From Nocardioidaceae bacterium SCSIO 66511 (GTDB lineage: Bacteria > Actinomycetota > Actinomycetes > Propionibacteriales > Nocardioidaceae): 64,000 nucleotides of DNA. A program made the position numbers and the translations under genes. Where the stretch lies: positions 3,782,001-3,846,000 of the forward strand of contig CP095846.1 of the NCBI GenBank assembly GCA_023100825.1, written 5' to 3'. The notes under the pieces are model-generated. The model made no database searches. It saw only the letters and a list, made by a program, of their open reading frames with translations, and was not told the origin of the DNA. This document shows positions 34,825 to 43,169 of the stretch, piece after piece; position 1 is the first letter of the stretch; the number at the start of each line of letters is the position of its first letter.

Positions 34825-36244
34825 CACGCTGGATCACGGCCTTGAACGTACGTGCGGCGATCGCGAGATCACCGCCGGGCGTCCAGTTGTCGACGTACCC
34901 GAGATCGAGGCCGACGGAGTCGTTCCAGCTAAGGCTCGATCGTCCGCTCACCTGCCACAGACCGGTCATACCCGGCTTCACCGCAAGACGGCGTGCGACC
35001 CACTCGTCGTAGCTCGCGACCTCGGTCGGCAGGCTCGGCCGCGGACCGACCAGAGACATCTCACCCTTGACCACGTTGATCAGCTGCGGCAGCTCGTCGA
35101 GCGAGGTCTTGCGCAGGAAACTGCCGATCCTGGTCACCCGTGGGTCCCGGGCCATCTTGAACAACGGGCCGGCGCCTTCGTTCTGGGCCATCAGGTCGGC
35201 GAGCAATGACTCTGCGTCGACGCACATGGTGCGCAGCTTGTACATCGTGAAGGGCTCGCCGCCGAGGCCTGCACGCTCCTGACGGAAGAACGCGGGTCCG
35301 CGAGAGTCGAGACGTACGGCCAATGCGAGCAACGCGATCAACGGCGAGAACGCGATCAGCAGCAACGAGCCGCCCACGCGGTCGATCATCGCCTTCACCA
35401 ACCGCTGCAACCGTGGCCGCATGCTCGGCGCCACTGCGAGTACGACACGTCGACCGAGCAGTCGCGGGCGGATTCGATGTGGTGCCGCGCCGTGAACCTC
35501 CGCCGTGACTCCCACGCGTACCCGCGTACCCTCCAAGGCCCAACTGAGCCGGCGTACGTCGTAGGCGGTCACGAGCGGGCCCGGCGCCACGATCACCTCG
35601 TCGATACGTGCGAGCTCGATGATCTTCGCTGCATCGTCGATCGTGCCGAGCACCGGTACGCCGAGCACGCGGGTGGGCCAGTCGCTTGCGTCATCGGGTG
35701 GCTCGACCAGGCACACGCCGCTCACGTCGACGTCGGCGTTGTCCGCCCAGTGCTCTATGCACTGCGAGACGGCGAGACGGTCGCCGACGAGCAACACCGA
35801 CTGCCGCCCGTGCATCGAACGTCGACCGGCAGCGAAGAGAGCGAGCACGACGGCGGCGCCAGCAACGGCCGCCGCGAAACCACGCAGCTGCCCGATCGGG
35901 TACGCGCCGATCAGTGCGGAGACGACGATCGCAATTCCTCCGGCGAGGAGTACGTCGTTTACGGGCTGCCACGAGTACTTTCGCTCTGAGACAGGGATCC
36001 GCGCATGTGACAAGACGATCGCCACGAGGACGAGAAGCCCCACAGTACTGGCGGATCGGACTTCGACGCCGGCCGCGAAGGCAGCGCCCGCGGCGACGAT
36101 GGCGGCACCGGCGCCTGCGATCGGAACGTTGAGTAGCGCACCGAACACTCTGCGTCGGATCGGGGAAGCTGTGCCATTTCGGATTGATGTCGAGGGCACT
36201 TCCGGCGCGACGTGGCGCGCGGAGTGCACATGAGTCTCGCTCAT
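34811..36244 (-). CDS. Polyprenyl-phosphate glycosylphosphotransferase (initiating enzyme of EPS synthesis)
   Basis: The enzyme links the first sugar-1-phosphate to undecaprenyl phosphate. The 477-residue protein has four N-terminal membrane segments (about 34-130), a Rossmann-like middle (SVLLVGDRLAVSQCI) and the bacterial sugar transferase domain (about 285-477). That domain has the hydrophobic hairpin GGSLLLIAFSPLIALLALAV, YKLRTM, RKTSLDELPQL, GEMSLVGPRPSLP and KPGMTGLWQVSGRSSL. It is the first gene of the operon, with a 150-bp gap to pth, where the promoter should lie. The nature of the first sugar (usually Glc, Gal or a diamino sugar) cannot be assigned. Confidence 0.93.
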   Translation of the reverse strand: MSETHVHSARHVAPEVPSTSIRNGTASPIRRRVFGALLNVPIAGAGAAIVAAGAAFAAGVEVRSASTVGLLVLVAIVLSHARIPVSERKYSWQPVNDVLLAGGIAIVVSALIGAYPIGQLRGFAAAVAGAAVVLALFAAGRRSMHGRQSVLLVGDRLAVSQCIEHWADNADVDVSGVCLVEPPDDASDWPTRVLGVPVLGTIDDAAKIIELARIDEVIVAPGPLVTAYDVRRLSWALEGTRVRVGVTAEVHGAAPHRIRPRLLGRRVVLAVAPSMRPRLQRLVKAMIDRVGGSLLLIAFSPLIALLALAVRLDSRGPAFFRQERAGLGGEPFTMYKLRTMCVDAESLLADLMAQNEGAGPLFKMARDPRVTRIGSFLRKTSLDELPQLINVVKGEMSLVGPRPSLPTEVASYDEWVARRLAVKPGMTGLWQVSGRSSLSWNDSVGLDLGYVDNWTPGGDLAIAARTFKAVIQRDGAS

Positions 36245-36394
36245 GAGCCTTCACTGCATCTGCCGATTGGGACGGTGGTGCGCTTCCCGAGGTCCGCTGT
36301 CGTTCGACCGGATCAGGAGCGACCGAACGATTCAAGCATGTCGCACGGGCATGCGTTCACCGATCCCACAGAAAAGTGCGCGGTGTGTCCAGAT

Positions 36395-36976
36395 TCAGCC
36401 GTTGAACTCACTCTGGGTATCCGCAAGACCACGCAGAATAAGGGATTCCGCTGCATCCGCGGCGCGGTCGACCTCGAGCGGGAGCGTCTTGCGCTCCTCT
36501 CCCGCGAACGGACGGAGCACGAAGTCGGCGGCCGGCTGTCGACCGGGCGGACGCCCGATGCCGAACCGCACCCGGAAGAAGTCGCCGGTGCCAAGGGACT
36601 GGCGCATCGAGCGCAGCCCGTTGTGCCCGTTGTCGCCTCCGGCGTACTTGACGCGTAGCCGACCGAAGTCGATATCGAGCTCGTCATGGATTGCGATGAC
36701 CCGCTCGGCCGGAATCTCGTAGAACTTCGCGATCGACGAGACGGGGCCACCGGACTCGTTCATGTACGCACGGGCACGCATCAACACCGCGCGTACGCCC
36801 GGGATGCCGCCGAGGCGAACCTCGGCGACCTCGGCGCGTCCGGACTTGTGCGAGCGCAGGGACCCGCCGACCCGATCGACCAACTCGTCGACGACGAGAT
36901 AGCCGACATTGTGTCGCGTCGGCGCGTACTTGGGCCCGGGATTGCCCAACCCGACGATCAGCCAGGCATCGGACAC
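36395..36976 (-). CDS. pth: Peptidyl-tRNA hydrolase
   Basis: Pth releases peptides from peptidyl-tRNA that dropped off ribosomes. The 193-residue protein has LIVGLGNPGPKYAPTRHNVGY with catalytic His22, RARAYMNESGGPV, AIHDELDIDFG and GGDNGHNGLRSM, all family motifs. GTG 36976 is chosen because it gives the canonical N-terminus; the frame upstream is read-through into the L25 gene. It lies 7 bp after the L25 stop, the usual pairing in actinobacteria. Confidence 0.96.
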   Translation of the reverse strand: MSDAWLIVGLGNPGPKYAPTRHNVGYLVVDELVDRVGGSLRSHKSGRAEVAEVRLGGIPGVRAVLMRARAYMNESGGPVSSIAKFYEIPAERVIAIHDELDIDFGRLRVKYAGGDNGHNGLRSMRQSLGTGDFFRVRFGIGRPPGRQPAADFVLRPFAGEERKTLPLEVDRAADAAESLILRGLADTQSEFNG

Positions 36977-36983
36977 TGTGCTG

Positions 36984-37628
36984 CTACTCGGCGTCCTCGT
37001 CGGCAGGCTTCTCGTCGACGACCTCGGGCTCGTCGTGCTCGATGCCGACCTCTTCCTCGGCCTCAGCGAGCTCAGCCTCGACCTGGGCCTCGGTGCGCTC
37101 GGCGATGACGTGGACGACGAGCTGCTCCGGGTCGACCTGCAGCTCGACACCGCTCGGCAGCGTGAGCTCGGAGGCGAAGATCTGAGCGCCCGCGTCGAGA
37201 CCCTCGACGGAGACCTCGATCGACTCGGGCAGGTGGGTCGCCTCGGCCTCGACGGAGACTTCGTTCATCTCGGTCACGACCAGCGAACCGCTGATGACCT
37301 CGCCGGTCACGTAGACCGGGACCTCGACGACGACCTTCTCGCCGCGGCGGACGATCAGCAGGTCGGCGTGCTCGATGAAGCCCTTGATCGGGTCGCGCTG
37401 GACCTGCTTGGGAATCGCGAGGTGGTTGTCGCCGCCGATGTCGATCGACAGCAGGGCGTTGGAGTTCTTCAGCGCCATCATCAGGTCGTGACCGGGCAGG
37501 CTGATGTGCACCGGATCAGTGCCGTGGCCGTACAGAACGGCGGGGACCCTGTCGGCGCGACGGATACGGCGCGCCGCACCCTTGCCGAACTCGGTGCGCG
37601 ACTCGGCGTGGATCTTGATCTCGGACAC
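36984..37628 (-). CDS. rplY: 50S ribosomal protein L25 / general stress protein Ctc
   Basis: This 214-residue protein binds 5S rRNA. It starts MSEIKIHAESRTEFGKGAARRIRR with GRVPAVLYGHG-like DRVPAVLYGHG following, then the TL5/CTC beta domain (VPVYVTGEV and LPESIEVSVEGLDAG), and ends in a long acidic tail typical of the two-domain actinobacterial form. GTG 37628 is preceded by GAGGAGAG about 9 bases upstream. It is the first gene of an L25-pth pair. Confidence 0.95.
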   Translation of the reverse strand: MSEIKIHAESRTEFGKGAARRIRRADRVPAVLYGHGTDPVHISLPGHDLMMALKNSNALLSIDIGGDNHLAIPKQVQRDPIKGFIEHADLLIVRRGEKVVVEVPVYVTGEVISGSLVVTEMNEVSVEAEATHLPESIEVSVEGLDAGAQIFASELTLPSGVELQVDPEQLVVHVIAERTEAQVEAELAEAEEEVGIEHDEPEVVDEKPADEDAE

Positions 37629-38374
37629 GGGGACGTCTCTCCTCGATGCAGGTACGCGGTGCGATTGTCGTAAGTCTGGCGCTGCCCGGCGGCGCGATGA
37701 GGCGCACGCGGATGCGAGCGCCACGTCGATCACGGTTGACGCGCGGGCACCAACCCTCGCCGAGGCAACCGAAGAAGTCTATCCCGTAGCGCTCACACAC
37801 GCTAATCGGGGCGGGACTGCGGTCTGCGTCGGCGCAGCGGCGCTGCCGGCTTCCCTCGCGTTCTACCGGGCGACTACCCACCTGCCCGGTTGGTCGCCGC
37901 TGTCGGCTTTCCGTTTCTACGGTGCGACTACCCGCCTGCCTGATTCCGGCTCGCTGTCGGCTCCCCCGCTTCCTCAGCTGATGCAAAGACGCGGCGACGC
38001 GGGAGCCGCAGCTACGACATCGGGTTGCTTGCCGGCTTTCCCGTTCCAGTCGGCTTTTGCGGGGTTAGTGGCGGTCGTTCACCAGGTAAACATGGTGAAA
38101 CTCCACTCTGCATGGCAGGGACACCGTGCAAAGTGACTGCTCACCGTGCTCGTTGGTACGCCCATGACCGCCGGTACGAGTGTGACACCGAAACCGAACG
38201 TTACCCCGATCGCATATCAAGGTGCTGGGAAAGCCGCCAAGCAACCGAACCGACAAGCCGCCTCCGCGCGTCGCCGCGTCTTTGCCACGCCGGAGTAGGC
38301 GGGAAAGCCGACCGCGGAGCCGAGTCGGGCAGGCGAGTAGTCGAAAGGGTAGAGCAGAAACCCGACCAGGTTCG
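37629..38374. repeat. Intergenic region with large imperfect inverted and direct repeats
   Basis: This 746-bp gap between L25 and prs has no convincing gene. A unit beginning TTCTACGGTGCGACTACCC occurs at about 37915-38048. A shortened direct copy lies at 37861-37912, and a roughly 75% similar inverted copy at about 38222-38355. Shared blocks include GCAAAGACGCGGCGACGCG and GGTTGCTTG. The spacer contains the operator-like palindrome TTCACCA-N8-TGGTGAA (38078-38099). It could be a decayed mobile element, a structured RNA locus or a repeat family. Confidence 0.6.
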
Positions 38375-39355
38375 TCAGGCGCGGCCGTTGAACAGGCTCG
38401 TCACCGAGCCGTCCTCGAACACCTCGCGTACGGCGCGCGAGAGCAACGGCGCGATCGACAGCTCGGTCAGCTTGTCGAAGCGGCACTCGTCCGCGATCGG
38501 CAGCGTGTTCGTCACGACGACCTCACGGACGCTGCTGTTCTTCAGCCGGTCCACTGCCGGACCGGAGAACACCGCATGCGTCGCCGCGATGACGACCTCG
38601 GCGGCGCCGTCGGCCTTGAGGGCCTCGGCCGCCTGCACGATCGTGCCGCCGGTGTCGATCAGGTCGTCGACGAGTACGCACACCCTGCCCTCGACCTCGC
38701 CGACGACGCGGTTGGCGCGAGTCTCGTTCGGCCGGTCGATATCGCGGGTCTTGTGGATGAACGCCAGCGGCGCACCGCCGAGCCGCTCGGACCACGCCTC
38801 GGCGACCTTGATCCGGCCGGCATCGGGCGAGACGACGGCGAGCGGCTCGTTGCCGTACTTCTCCTCGACGTGTCCGGCGAGGATCGGCATCGCCAGCAGA
38901 TGGTCGACCGGTCCGTCGAAGTAGCCCTGGATCTGCGCGGTGTGGAGGTCGACCGTCATCAGCCGGTCGGCGCCGGCGACCTTGAACATATCCGCCATCA
39001 GCCGTGCCGAAATCGGCTCGCGGCCGCGGTGCTTCTTGTCCTGGCGGGCGTACCCGTAGAACGGCTGGATCACGGTGATGCGCTTCGCCGACGCGCGCTT
39101 CAGGGCATCGACCATGATCAGCTGCTCCATGATCGCCTCGTTGATCGGCGCCGTATGGCTCTGGATCACGAAGGCATCGCAGCCGCGTACCGACTCCTCG
39201 TAGCGTACGTAGATCTCACCGTTCGCGAAGTCGTACAGGGAGGTCGGCACGAGCCCGATGCCGAGGAGTCTGGCGACCTCCTTGGCCAGTGTTGGGTGCG
39301 CCCGACCGGCGAACACCATCAGGTTCTTCTTGGTCGTCCGCTCGAGACTGCCCAC
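38375..39355 (-). CDS. prs: Ribose-phosphate pyrophosphokinase (PRPP synthase)
   Basis: Prs makes PRPP from ribose-5-phosphate and ATP for nucleotide, His and Trp synthesis. The 326-residue protein has FAGRAHPTLAKEVARLLG, FANGEIYVRYEESVRG, the ATP-binding YARQDKKHRGREPISARL, MTVDLHTAQIQGYFDGP and the PRPP loop VLVDDLIDTGGTI. It starts 5 bp downstream of glmU, the usual glmU-prs order. Confidence 0.97.
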   Translation of the reverse strand: MGSLERTTKKNLMVFAGRAHPTLAKEVARLLGIGLVPTSLYDFANGEIYVRYEESVRGCDAFVIQSHTAPINEAIMEQLIMVDALKRASAKRITVIQPFYGYARQDKKHRGREPISARLMADMFKVAGADRLMTVDLHTAQIQGYFDGPVDHLLAMPILAGHVEEKYGNEPLAVVSPDAGRIKVAEAWSERLGGAPLAFIHKTRDIDRPNETRANRVVGEVEGRVCVLVDDLIDTGGTIVQAAEALKADGAAEVVIAATHAVFSGPAVDRLKNSSVREVVVTNTLPIADECRFDKLTELSIAPLLSRAVREVFEDGSVTSLFNGRA

Positions 39356-39360
39356 GGGTG

Positions 39361-40839
39361 CTACTCCTCGTCGCTGGTCGCTGCTCTATCAGTGTGCACG
39401 ACGTCGGGCTCGTCCGCTGCGGCGGCTCCTGCGGCATCGGCCGCAGGCGTGCCCCCGCGGCGCTTGAACACCCATCCTTCGATGTTGCGCTGTTGCCCGG
39501 CGGAGACCGCGAGTGCACCGGGCGGCACATCCTCGCGCACGGTGGTGCCGCCGCCCGTGGCTGCCCCGTCGCCGATCGCCACGGGCGCGACGAACACGTT
39601 GTTGGAACCGGTCTTGCAGTGTCGGCCGACCTTCGTACGGTGCTTGTTCATACCGTCGTAGTTGGCGAAGATCGTGCCCGCGCCGATGTTCGCGTGGTCA
39701 CCGATCTCGGCATCACCGACGTAGCTCAGATGCGGCACCTTCGCGCCCTCGCCGATCGTTGCCTGCTTCGTCTCGACGTACGTACCGATCTTCGCGTGGT
39801 CACCGAGCGATGTACCCGGCCGCAGGTACGCGAACGGGCCGACCGAGGTGTCGGCGCCGATCTGCGCCTCGTACCCGTGCGTGCGTACGACGTGCGCACG
39901 CTCGCCGACCGTCACGTCGGTCAGCGTCGTATCGGGCCCGATCGTCGCGCCCGTAGCGACCCGCGAAGCTCCGTGGAGCTGTACGCCCGGCAGCAGCGTC
40001 ACATCGCGTTCGAGCTCGACCGTCACATCGACCCAGGTCGAGGTCGGGTCGACAACGGTCACGCCGTCGAGCATCCAGCGCCGGAGCGTACGACGGTTGA
40101 GCTCCGCACCGAGCGTCGCAAGCTGCAGACGGTCGTTGACGCCTTCGGTCTGCCAGTGATCGTCGAGCTCGTACGCGCCGACGTCGCGGCCGTCGCCGCG
40201 CGCAATGCCGACCACGTCGGTGAGGTAGACCTCGCCCTGTGCGTTGTCGGTGCCGACGCGGTCGAGCGCGTCGAGAAGGTACGCGGCGTCGAACGCGAAG
40301 ATCCCGCTGTTGATCTCGCGGATCCGGAGCTCGGTCTCGCTGGCGTCCTTCTGCTCGACGATCCGCGCGACCGCGCCGTGCGAGTCACGCACGATGCGGC
40401 CGTACCCGGTGGGATCGTCGACCGAGGCGGTCAACACGCTCACCTGGCGGCCGGAGTCGTGGTGGTCGTCGACGAGCGCGCGCAGCGTGTCGGCATCGAG
40501 CAGCGGCACGTCGCCGTACGTGACGACAACGGTGCCCGCGGTCGGGTCGGGCATGGCGGTCAGCCCGCATCGTACGGCGTGGCCGGTGCCGTTCTGTGAC
40601 TCCTGGACGGTGGTGACGACCTTCGGCGCGATCTGCGCGATGTGCGCCTCGACCTGCTCGCGGTCATGCCCCGTCACCGCGATCACGCGGTCGGGATCGA
40701 TACCGCCCGCCGCGGCGAGCGCGTGACCGATCATCGTACGGCCGCAGATCTCATGCAGAAGCTTGCTCTTGGCAGATTTCATCCGCGTACCCGCGCCGGC
40801 GGCGAGAACGATGACGGTGACCGGACGTGCATCACTCAA
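39361..40839 (-). CDS. glmU: Bifunctional GlcN-1-P acetyltransferase / GlcNAc-1-P uridyltransferase
   Basis: GlmU makes UDP-GlcNAc for peptidoglycan and glycans. The 492-residue protein has VIVLAAGAGTRMKSAKSKLLHEI, ESQNGTGHAV, VTYGDVPLL and REINSGIFAF in the uridyltransferase half. The left-handed beta-helix half follows, with VGPFAYLRPG, HLSYVGDAEIGDHANIGAGT, ANYDGMNKH and TGSNNVFVAPV. TTG 40839 is chosen because AGGGAG lies 7 bases upstream and the N-terminus is then canonical. The Ala-rich C-terminal tail is poorly conserved. Confidence 0.96.
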   Translation of the reverse strand: MSDARPVTVIVLAAGAGTRMKSAKSKLLHEICGRTMIGHALAAAGGIDPDRVIAVTGHDREQVEAHIAQIAPKVVTTVQESQNGTGHAVRCGLTAMPDPTAGTVVVTYGDVPLLDADTLRALVDDHHDSGRQVSVLTASVDDPTGYGRIVRDSHGAVARIVEQKDASETELRIREINSGIFAFDAAYLLDALDRVGTDNAQGEVYLTDVVGIARGDGRDVGAYELDDHWQTEGVNDRLQLATLGAELNRRTLRRWMLDGVTVVDPTSTWVDVTVELERDVTLLPGVQLHGASRVATGATIGPDTTLTDVTVGERAHVVRTHGYEAQIGADTSVGPFAYLRPGTSLGDHAKIGTYVETKQATIGEGAKVPHLSYVGDAEIGDHANIGAGTIFANYDGMNKHRTKVGRHCKTGSNNVFVAPVAIGDGAATGGGTTVREDVPPGALAVSAGQQRNIEGWVFKRRGGTPAADAAGAAAADEPDVVHTDRAATSDEE

Positions 40840-40882
40840 TGGGATCTCCCTGACTGCGGTGCGGACCGGTGTAGAACTTCCG

Positions 40883-40962
40883 CTCCCCGGGTAGGAGTCG
40901 AACCTACGTCGCTTTATCCGCATTCAAAGTGCGGCGGGCCCTGCCGACAGACCAACCGGGGA
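40883..40962 (-). tRNA. tRNA-Gln (anticodon TTG)
   Basis: Read on the minus strand, TCCCCGG pairs with CCGGGGA, leaving discriminator G. The anticodon stem CCGCA/TGCGG holds loop CTTTGAA (anticodon TTG), and the T arm is GTAGG-TTCGACT-CCTAC. U1-A72 and G73 fit glutamine identity. It lies 43 bp upstream of glmU. The span is 80 nt because the variable region is 10 nt; no CCA is encoded. Confidence 0.85.
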
Positions 40963-41065
40963 TCGTGCACGCCAGCGTACGAAATCGTACGTGCGCGCCG
41001 CACCCGGGTCGGTCTTCGTACCCGCCCGGCGCGGTTGCCCCGCGCCGGAGCAGCCCCCACACTGG

Positions 41066-41085
41066 AACCTACGCCCACGTAGGTT
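41066..41085. promoter_or_regulatory. Palindromic operator of the desaturase-tetR operon
   Basis: AACCTACG-N4-CGTAGGTT is a perfect 8-bp inverted repeat ending 57 bp before the desaturase ATG. It is a typical size for a TetR-family site, and a TetR gene follows the desaturase in the same operon. Autoregulation with lipid sensing is inferred. Confidence 0.6.
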
Positions 41086-41141
41086 GCAGGGGGTCGGGCG
41101 ACGCGTGGCAGCAGTGTCTCCAGAACCGAGGAAGGCCCCCA

Positions 41142-42107
41142 ATGACAGCACCGACCACCGGATCCGACGGCGAGTCGTCGAAGGAACGCGGCACCAAGGA
41201 GATCGGAGCACACGGCGTCAGCGGCGCACCTCCGAGCCGCCGGGAGCAACTCGCGCTCGGCATCTTCGTGGTCGTGCCGTTCGCCGCCACGCTCGCCGCA
41301 GTCCCGGTGGCCTGGGGCGGCTGGCTCGGCTGGACCGACGTGGTCATCGCGATGGTGCTGTACGTCGTGACGTGTCTCGGCGTCACGGTCGGCTTCCACC
41401 GCCTGTTCACGCATCGGTCCTTCAAACCGAACCGCGGCGTCAAGATCGCCCTGGCGATCGCCGGCAGCATGGCGATCGAGGGTCCGGTCACGCGCTGGGT
41501 CGCCGACCACCGCAAGCACCACAAGTTCTCCGACCGCGACGGCGATCCGCATTCGCCGTGGCGGTACGGCGAGTCGATCGGCGCGCTCTCGAAAGGCTTC
41601 GCGTACGCACATCTGGGTTGGATGTTCAACGCCGACCAGACGCCGCAGCGCCAATACGCGCCGGACCTGCTCAAAGACAAGGACATCGTGCGAATCGGAC
41701 GCGCATTCCCTGTGCTCGTGGTGGTTTCGCTGCTTGCGGCACCCGTCGCCGGCGGGCTCCTCACTTGGTCGTGGGAGGGCGCACTGACCGCCTTCTTCTG
41801 GGGCACCCTCGTACGCATCTTCCTGCTGCACCACGTCACGTGGTCGATCAACTCGATCTGCCACACGATCGGCGAGAGCCCCTTCCGTACGCGCGATCGC
41901 TCCGGCAACGTGTGGTGGCTCGCCATCCCGTCGATGGGCGAGTCCTGGCACAACCTGCACCACGCCGACCCCACCTGCGCGCGCCACGGCGTACTCCGCG
42001 CACAGCTCGACATCTCCGCGCGCACGATCTGGCTGTTCGAGAAGCTCGGCTGGGTGCACGACGTACGTTGGCCGGTCCCGTCGCGCCTCGATGCCAAGCG
42101 GGTTTGA
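41142..42107 (+). CDS. Membrane fatty-acid (acyl-CoA delta-9 type) desaturase
   Basis: Desaturases of this family put a cis double bond into acyl chains using a di-iron centre. The 321-residue protein has the histidine clusters GFHRLFTHRSF, VADHRKHHKFSDRDGDPHSP and SWHNLHHADP, plus LHHVTWSINS, in four-helix membrane context, typical of stearoyl-CoA-type enzymes. ATG 41142 is preceded by GAGGAAGG. The TetR gene 19 bp downstream and the palindrome 57 bp upstream suggest regulation by membrane-lipid state, as in DesT-like systems. No dedicated ferredoxin or reductase is adjacent. Confidence 0.93.
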   Translation: MTAPTTGSDGESSKERGTKEIGAHGVSGAPPSRREQLALGIFVVVPFAATLAAVPVAWGGWLGWTDVVIAMVLYVVTCLGVTVGFHRLFTHRSFKPNRGVKIALAIAGSMAIEGPVTRWVADHRKHHKFSDRDGDPHSPWRYGESIGALSKGFAYAHLGWMFNADQTPQRQYAPDLLKDKDIVRIGRAFPVLVVVSLLAAPVAGGLLTWSWEGALTAFFWGTLVRIFLLHHVTWSINSICHTIGESPFRTRDRSGNVWWLAIPSMGESWHNLHHADPTCARHGVLRAQLDISARTIWLFEKLGWVHDVRWPVPSRLDAKRV

Positions 42108-42126
42108 CGTTGGGAGAATGCCGGGC

Positions 42127-42801
42127 ATGACCACGCCAGCCGACTCCAGCCAACCGGAACCGGCCGCCGAGAGCCATCAGCCCGAACGCCGGGCAAGGCG
42201 CACCCGGATGACCTCCGCAGCGAGGCGCGAGCAGCTGATCGCGATCTCACGCGCTGTCTTCGCCGAGCGCGGCTTCGAGGGCACAACAGTCGAGGAAATC
42301 GCGGCACGTGCCGACGTCTCCAAGCCGATCGTGTACGAGCACTTCGGCGGTAAGGAGGGTGTGTACGCCGTCGTCGTCGACCGAGAGGTACGAACGCTGC
42401 TCACGATGATGCAGTCAGCGTTGAAGCCTGGGCACCCACGCGAGCTACTCCAGCAGGCGGCCTTGGCGCTGCTCGACTACATCGAGGCGTCACCTGACGG
42501 ATTCGTCATCATCGTCCGCGATTCGCCGGTCGGCTCGTCCGGTACGTACGTCACCATCATCGGCGACGTCGTCAGCAGGGTCGAAGACATCCTCATCGAG
42601 GAGTTCAAGGAGCACGGGTACGACACCCCACTCGCCCCGATGTATGCGCAGATGCTCGTCGGCATGGTCGGGGCGACCGGCCAGTGGTGGCTCGACGCTC
42701 GTCAACCGAGCAAGGAGATCGTCGCCGCGCATCTGGTCAATCTCGCCTGGAACGGTCTCACCGGGCTCGAGCACGACCCGAGCCTCAAGGAGTACGAATA
42801 G
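42127..42801 (+). CDS. TetR-family transcriptional regulator
   Basis: The 224-residue protein has an N-terminal helix-turn-helix: REQLIAISRAVFAERGFEGT, VEEIAARADVSKPIVYEHFGGKEGVY. A helical ligand domain with QMLVGMVGATGQWWL and HLVNLAWNGLTGL follows. It follows the desaturase by 19 bp, so it likely represses that operon through the palindrome at 41066-41085. The ligand is likely an acyl-CoA or fatty acid, inferred from context. The 3' end overlaps the convergent VOC gene by 17 bp. Confidence 0.92.
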   Translation: MTTPADSSQPEPAAESHQPERRARRTRMTSAARREQLIAISRAVFAERGFEGTTVEEIAARADVSKPIVYEHFGGKEGVYAVVVDREVRTLLTMMQSALKPGHPRELLQQAALALLDYIEASPDGFVIIVRDSPVGSSGTYVTIIGDVVSRVEDILIEEFKEHGYDTPLAPMYAQMLVGMVGATGQWWLDARQPSKEIVAAHLVNLAWNGLTGLEHDPSLKEYE

Positions 42802-43162
42802 GGCGGGTCTCCGTCGCCTGCTGGACCTCGACACGGTTGCCGTTGCCGTCGGCGGTGTGGAACCGGCGCAGGCCCGGAATCGCGTCGTCCCATGCGACCG
42901 GGAAGCCCGCAGCAGCGACCTTACGCGCGTACGCATCGACGTCGTCGACGGCGAACGCCGGATGCGCCTTGCGGGCCGGAGAGAAGTCGGCCTCGACGCC
43001 GACGTGCAACTCGAAGTCGTCGGCGGCGAACCACACGCCGCCGCGTGCGGCGAGCACCGGAGGCTTCGGGATCTCTTGCAGGCCGAGCGCATCGGCGTAG
43101 AAGCCTCGCGCGGCGTCCTCGCCGCCGGGCGGACAGGACACCTGTACGTGATGGAGTTTCAT
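42785..43162 (-). CDS. VOC-superfamily (glyoxalase/bleomycin-resistance-like) protein
   Basis: The 125-residue protein has two beta-alpha-beta-beta-beta units: MKLHHVQVSCPPGGEDAARGFYADALGL, then FAVDDVDAYARKVAAAGFPV, and ends FHTADGNGNRVEVQQ. His4/His5 and the Glu in RVEVQQ are the probable metal positions. It could be a lyase, dioxygenase or binding protein. It lies 7 bp downstream of the GNAT gene on the same strand, so the two form part of a small operon with tam. Confidence 0.85.
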   Translation of the reverse strand: MKLHHVQVSCPPGGEDAARGFYADALGLQEIPKPPVLAARGGVWFAADDFELHVGVEADFSPARKAHPAFAVDDVDAYARKVAAAGFPVAWDDAIPGLRRFHTADGNGNRVEVQQATETRPIRTP

Positions 43163-43169
43163 GGTCGCC

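Noticed and set aside
36245-36394. Specific promoter for the main glycan operon
   Set aside because: A promoter must lie here, but no convincing -35/-10 pair or operator was seen, so none is annotated.
37504-38924. Frames covering the repeat-rich gap between L25 and prs
   Set aside because: The translations are Arg/Ser-rich and follow the DNA repeats, without a known domain or ribosome-binding site.
40861-40980. Small frames across the tRNA region
   Set aside because: They are explained by the tRNA-Gln gene on the minus strand.
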